NCBI GenBank assembly: GCA_000421005.1
Contig: ATWA01000001.1
Span: 1 to 64,000, forward strand
Reading direction: 5' to 3'
Source of the DNA: Clostridiales bacterium NK3B98
Lineage (GTDB): Bacteria; Bacillota; Clostridia; Oscillospirales; Oscillospiraceae
DNA length: 64,000 nucleotides
Of the stretch, positions 60,699 to 64,000 are shown piece by piece; within the stretch, counting starts at the first letter, position 1; every line of letters starts with the position of its first letter. The position numbers were made by a program, and so were the translations under genes. The notes below the pieces were generated by a model that saw nothing but the letters and a program-made list of their open reading frames with translations, was not told the DNA's origin and ran no database searches.

Positions 60699-60712
60699 GG
60701 AGGTGCCGATCC

Positions 60713-61081
60713 ATGATTCAGGAAGAAACCCTGCTGAAAGTAGCAGATAACACCGGCGCCAAGATGCTCAAGACCATCCGTGTTCTGGGCGGCTCCCGCC
60801 GCAAGTACGGCAACATCGGCGACGTGGTTGTGGCTTCCGTGCGGAAGGCTGCTCCCGGCGGCCAGGTGAAGAAGGGCGACGTGGTCAAGGCCGTCATCGT
60901 CCGTTCTGCCTACGGCGTGCGCCGTGCCGACGGTTCCTATGTGCGCTTCGATGAGAACGCCGCTGTCATCATCAAGGACGACAAGACCCCCCAGGGCACC
61001 CGTATCTTTGGCCCAGTTGCCCGTGAGCTGCGTGACAAGGACTACCTGCGTATCCTGTCCCTGGCTCCCGAAGTGATTTAA
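60713..61081 (+). CDS. rplN: 50S ribosomal protein L14
   Basis: A 122-residue L14 of the intersubunit face. [19 protein letters not shown] opens it and [20 protein letters not shown] closes the conserved core. Confidence 0.97.
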   Translation: MIQEETLLKVADNTGAKMLKTIRVLGGSRRKYGNIGDVVVASVRKAAPGGQVKKGDVVKAVIVRSAYGVRRADGSYVRFDENAAVIIKDDKTPQGTRIFGPVARELRDKDYLRILSLAPEVI

Positions 61082-61094
61082 GGAGGGCACCCAG

Positions 61095-61409
61095 ATGAAG
61101 AAAATCAACATCAAGAAGGGCGATCAGGTTATCGTCCTGTCCGGTAAGGACGTGGGCAAGACCGGTGAGGTCATTGCCGTCCTGCCTAAGGAGAGCAAAG
61201 TGATTGTGGAAGGCGTCAACGTGGCCTTCCGCCATCAGAAGGCTCGCAAGCAGGGTGAGGAGAGCGCCATCGTCAAGAAGCCCACTCCCATCTATGCCTG
61301 CAAGGTGATGCGTGTCTGCCCCAAGTGCGGCAAGCCCACCCGCCCCGCCACCAAGGTGATGGGCGACAAGAGAGTCCGCGTCTGCAAGAAGTGCGGCGCC
61401 GAAATCTGA
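61095..61409 (+). CDS. rplX: 50S ribosomal protein L24
   Basis: A 104-residue L24 with a KOW motif (KGDQVIVLSGKDVGKTGEVI). The C-terminus has two CxxC pairs (CPKCG and CKKCG), indicating a zinc-binding form. Confidence 0.96.
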   Translation: MKKINIKKGDQVIVLSGKDVGKTGEVIAVLPKESKVIVEGVNVAFRHQKARKQGEESAIVKKPTPIYACKVMRVCPKCGKPTRPATKVMGDKRVRVCKKCGAEI

Positions 61410-61428
61410 GAAAGGAGCGTAATGAGAA

Positions 61429-61968
61429 ATGCCTACTCTGAAGGATAAATACACTCAGGAAGTCGCTCCTGCGCTCATGCAGAAGTTCGGCTACAAGTCC
61501 ACCATGCAGATTCCCCGTCTGGACAAGATTGTTGTCAACGTGGGCTGCTCCGAGGGACGTGAGAACGCCAAGGTTCTGGACAACGTGGCAAACGACCTGG
61601 CAATCATCACCGGCCAGAAGGCTGTGATCTGCAAGGCCAAGAAGTCCGTTGCTAACTTTAAGCTCCGTGAGGGCATGCCCATCGGCGCGAAGGTAACCCT
61701 GCGTCAGGATAAGATGTGGGAGTTCCTGGACCGTCTGTTCAACATCGCTCTGCCCCGTGTCCGTGACTTCCGGGGCATCAGCGCCGACTCCTTCGACGGC
61801 CGTGGCAACTATGCCCTGGGCATCAAGGAGCAGCTGATCTTCCCTGAGATCGAGTATGACAAGATCGACAAGGTCCGTGGCATGGATATCGTTATCGTGA
61901 CCACCGCCAAGACCGACGAAGAGGCCCGTGAGCTGCTGACCCAGCTGGGCGCTCCGTTTGCGAAGTAA
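61429..61968 (+). CDS. rplE: 50S ribosomal protein L5
   Basis: A 179-residue 5S rRNA-binding L5 with [12 protein letters not shown], the [20 protein letters not shown] block and [20 protein letters not shown]. Confidence 0.97.
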   Translation: MPTLKDKYTQEVAPALMQKFGYKSTMQIPRLDKIVVNVGCSEGRENAKVLDNVANDLAIITGQKAVICKAKKSVANFKLREGMPIGAKVTLRQDKMWEFLDRLFNIALPRVRDFRGISADSFDGRGNYALGIKEQLIFPEIEYDKIDKVRGMDIVIVTTAKTDEEARELLTQLGAPFAK

Positions 61969-61982
61969 GGAGGGAGAACGAA

Positions 61983-62168
61983 ATGGCAAAACTGTCTATG
62001 AAGCTGAAGCAGCAGAGAGAGCCCAAGTTCTCCACTCGCCGCTACAACCGCTGCAAGATCTGCGGCCGTCCTCACGCTTATCTGCGTGACTACGGTGTCT
62101 GCCGTATCTGCTTCCGGGAGCTGGCCTATAAGGGCGAGATCCCCGGCGTGAAGAAGGCCAGCTGGTAA
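61983..62168 (+). CDS. rpsZ: 30S ribosomal protein S14, zinc-binding type Z
   Basis: A 61-residue short S14. CKIC and CRIC, 12 residues apart, form the zinc ribbon of the C+ form. Followed by an unusually long 152-bp structured gap before rpsH. Confidence 0.96.
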   Translation: MAKLSMKLKQQREPKFSTRRYNRCKICGRPHAYLRDYGVCRICFRELAYKGEIPGVKKASW

Positions 62169-62204
62169 TTCTTCACTTTCCGATGTTACAACGGCGCCAG
62201 AAGT

Positions 62205-62295
62205 CATGGGAGGACGCTGCCGACAAGCGGCAGTTGCTCCCATGATACCCTGACGCCTTGACAGATGAGTAATTCAAACTTTACCGCTCATCTGT
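62205..62295 (+). promoter_or_regulatory. Two hairpins between rpsZ and rpsH
   Basis: CATGGGAG/CTCCCATG (62205-62212, 62237-62244) encloses CTGCC/GGCAG. A second 9-bp stem, ACAGATGAG/CTCATCTGT (62261-62269, 62287-62295), lies just before the rpsH ribosome-binding site. Neither has a strong T-run. A candidate binding site for an autoregulatory ribosomal protein such as S8, by position only. Confidence 0.5.
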
Positions 62296-62320
62296 AACCT
62301 TTATTAAGGAGGTCAAACGT

Positions 62321-62716
62321 ATGCACATCACAGATCCCATCGCTGATATGCTGACTCGTATCCGCAATGCGAATGCCGCCAGACATACCACCGTGGACGT
62401 CCCCGCTTCCAAGATGAAGCGCTCCATCGCTCAGATCCTGCTGGATGAGGGCTATATCAAGAACTTCCAGCTCATCGACGATGGCACTCAGGGCATCATT
62501 CGCATCACCCTGAAGTACAACGGCAAGGAGAGCGCTATCTCCGCTCTGCGCCGTGTCTCCAAGCCCGGCCTGCGTGTCTATGCCGGCGCTGACGAGCTGC
62601 CCCGTGTCCTCCACGGCCTGGGCATTGCGATCGTATCCACCTCTAAGGGCGTCATGACTGACAAGGCTGCTCGCGCGGCTCACGTCGGCGGCGAAGTCCT
62701 TGCGTTCATCTGGTAA
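62321..62716 (+). CDS. rpsH: 30S ribosomal protein S8
   Basis: A 131-residue S8 with [16 protein letters not shown] and the C-terminal [20 protein letters not shown] signature. In E. coli S8 represses the spc operon. Confidence 0.97.
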   Translation: MHITDPIADMLTRIRNANAARHTTVDVPASKMKRSIAQILLDEGYIKNFQLIDDGTQGIIRITLKYNGKESAISALRRVSKPGLRVYAGADELPRVLHGLGIAIVSTSKGVMTDKAARAAHVGGEVLAFIW

Positions 62717-62730
62717 GGAGGTAAGTCAGA

Positions 62731-63279
62731 ATGTCTCGAATTGGCAGAATGCCTATCGAAGTTCCCGCTGGCGTTACCGTTACCATCGGCGAGGACAACA
62801 TCATCACCGTCAAGGGTCCCAAGGGTGAGCTGACCAAGGCTTTCCCCACCGCCATCAAGGTGGAGCAGGAGGGCAACATGATCCACGTCACCCGTCCCAA
62901 CGACGCCAAGGAGAACCGTGCCGCTCACGGCATGACCCGTTCCATCCTGAACTCCATGGTCCATGGTGTGGTCAAGGAGTTTGAGAAGGAACTGCAGGTC
63001 AACGGTATCGGCTACCGTGTGCAGAAGCAGGGCAAGACCCTGAACATGAACCTGGGCTTCTCCCACCCCGTCACCATCGACGAGGAAGAGGGCATCACTC
63101 TGGACGTGCCTGATCCCAACAAGATCATCGTCAAGGGCGCTGACAAGCAGCAGGTTGGTCAGGTTGCCGCCCGCATCCGTGCCATCCGTCCCCCCGAGCC
63201 TTATAAGGGCAAGGGCATCAAGTACGCCGACGAAGTCATCCGCCGTAAGGAAGGCAAGACCGGCGCTAAGAAGAAGTAA
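62731..63279 (+). CDS. rplF: 50S ribosomal protein L6
   Basis: A 182-residue L6 near the GTPase centre. MSRIGRMPIEVPAGVTV and the C-terminal RAIRPPEPYKGKGIKYADEV are standard. Confidence 0.97.
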   Translation: MSRIGRMPIEVPAGVTVTIGEDNIITVKGPKGELTKAFPTAIKVEQEGNMIHVTRPNDAKENRAAHGMTRSILNSMVHGVVKEFEKELQVNGIGYRVQKQGKTLNMNLGFSHPVTIDEEEGITLDVPDPNKIIVKGADKQQVGQVAARIRAIRPPEPYKGKGIKYADEVIRRKEGKTGAKKK

Positions 63280-63293
63280 GGAGGTGTGCCTAA

Positions 63294-63653
63294 ATGATTA
63301 AAAGACCTAATACCAACGCTCAGCGTATGAAGCGTCATAAGCGTGTCCGTTCCAAGATCTCCGGCACTCCTGCCAGACCTCGTCTGAACGTGTTCCGCAG
63401 CGAGACCAACATCTATGCTCAGGTCATCGACGATACCGTGGGTAAGACTCTGGTCTCCGCCTCTTCTCTGGAGAAGAGCTTTGAAGGCTCTGGCAGCAAC
63501 ATGGAGGCTGCCAAGAAGGTGGGCAAGATCGTTGCCGAGCGTGCCAAGGCTGCCGGTATCGACACTGTGGTCTTCGACCGTGGTGGCTACCTGTATCACG
63601 GCCGTGTCAAGGCTCTGGCCGAGGGTGCCCGTGAGGGCGGCCTGCAGTTCTGA
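63294..63653 (+). CDS. rplR: 50S ribosomal protein L18
   Basis: A 119-residue 5S rRNA-binding L18 with [20 protein letters not shown] and [20 protein letters not shown]. Confidence 0.97.
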   Translation: MIKRPNTNAQRMKRHKRVRSKISGTPARPRLNVFRSETNIYAQVIDDTVGKTLVSASSLEKSFEGSGSNMEAAKKVGKIVAERAKAAGIDTVVFDRGGYLYHGRVKALAEGAREGGLQF

Positions 63654-63670
63654 TGGGAGGAGGAGAGAAT

Positions 63671-64000
63671 ATGCCTAGATTTGAGAAACCCCAGAGCGAG
63701 TATATCGAAAAGCTCGTCTATCTGAACCGCGTCAGCAAGACCGTCAAGGGCGGCCGTGTGATGAAGTTCTCTGCTCTTATGGTCATCGGTGACGGCAAGG
63801 GCAATGTTGGCTACGGTCTCGGCAAGGCTGCCGAGGTTCCCGAGGCCATCCGCAAGGGTCTGGAGGACGCCAAGAAGCACATGATCCATGTGGCTACCAT
63901 GGGCACCACCATCCCCCACGAGGTGATCGGTGAGTTCTCCGCCGGCCGCGTGCTGCTCAAGCCCGCTCCCGAAGGTACTGGCGTTATCGCCGGCGGCGCT
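63671..64000 (+). CDS. rpsE: 30S ribosomal protein S5 (3' end beyond window)
   Basis: The first 110 residues of S5, cut by the window edge. [20 protein letters not shown] and the [21 protein letters not shown] block of the dsRBD-like domain are present. GGAGGAG precedes the ATG. Confidence 0.95.
   Translation, partial: MPRFEKPQSEYIEKLVYLNRVSKTVKGGRVMKFSALMVIGDGKGNVGYGLGKAAEVPEAIRKGLEDAKKHMIHVATMGTTIPHEVIGEFSAGRVLLKPAPEGTGVIAGGA

Noticed and set aside
62258-62286. TTGACA at 62258-62263 as an internal spc operon promoter
   Set aside because: The sequence 17 bp downstream (TTACCG) is a poor -10 box, and the hexamer lies in the base of a hairpin.
1-64000. CRISPR arrays, prophage genes, rRNA operons and LexA-type SOS boxes near uv repair genes
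   Set aside because: No regularly spaced repeats, phage structural genes or rRNA sequence were seen. Reading the uvrB, uvrC and recD2 upstream regions by eye showed no GAAC-N4-GTTC-like box.

Overview
The window is a GC-rich chromosomal segment of a Gram-positive, probably spore-forming member of the Clostridia, most like the Oscillospiraceae (Oscillibacter/Flavonifractor/Lawsonibacter-type gut bacteria). The evidence is the gene content (MutS2, RecD2, Crh-like HPr, YqzL, ZapA, spore protein YpeB), sigma-A promoters with 16-18 bp spacers, strong GGAGG ribosome-binding sites, an infC gene that appears to start with ATT, and Firmicute-style RNA control (T-box, TPP riboswitch, L20-type leader). 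The genus assignment is inference.

Layout. 1-2.0 kb: tRNA-Leu, a Nudix hydrolase and a membrane protein. 2.0-11.4 kb: a repair-rich run (ychF, uvrB, a REP-associated transposase, uvrA, a small membrane protein, recD2). 11.4-13.2 kb: a probable type I toxin-antitoxin locus back to back with the infC-rpmI-rplT operon. 13.2-16.5 kb: ZIP transporter, then pyrE-radC-dusB. 16.5-18.6 kb: tRNA-Val with a duplicated 3' half, a 145-bp dispersed repeat, prfC and a REP cluster. 18.6-28.5 kb, all on the minus strand: azlCD, a DUF3298-like lipoprotein, lysA, a coiled-coil protein, coaD, rsmD, uvrC, a Crh-like HPr and mutS2. 28.7-34.7 kb: trmB, era, traX, yqzL, recO, zapA and a U32 peptidase. 34.7-46.4 kb: TPP-riboswitch-controlled thiT, two paralogous ABC importers (the second behind a T-box with a TGG specifier), a thioredoxin/flavin reductase pair, ypeB and a CbxX-type AAA+ ATPase. 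46.4-55 kb: tRNA-Arg, typA, a lipoprotein, mnmG with a two-component system, asnS. 55-64 kb: the S10-spc ribosomal protein operon from rpsJ to a truncated rpsE.

Themes. All three UvrABC subunits, RecO, RecD2, RadC and MutS2 are here, so nucleotide-excision and recombination repair are strongly represented. Translation genes (infC, L35, L20, prfC, era, typA, mnmG, asnS, dusB, trmB, rsmD and the S10-spc operon) dominate the rest. Accessory signal is limited but real: a RAYT gene between uvrB and uvrA, REP-like palindromes (one inside the RAYT reading frame and almost identical to one 13 kb away), a second palindrome family, a MITE-like 145-bp repeat in two inverted copies, and a tRNA 3'-end duplication. 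No rRNA genes, CRISPR arrays, prophage or complete conventional insertion sequence were seen. Promoter, terminator and RNA-element calls were made by reading the sequence by eye.
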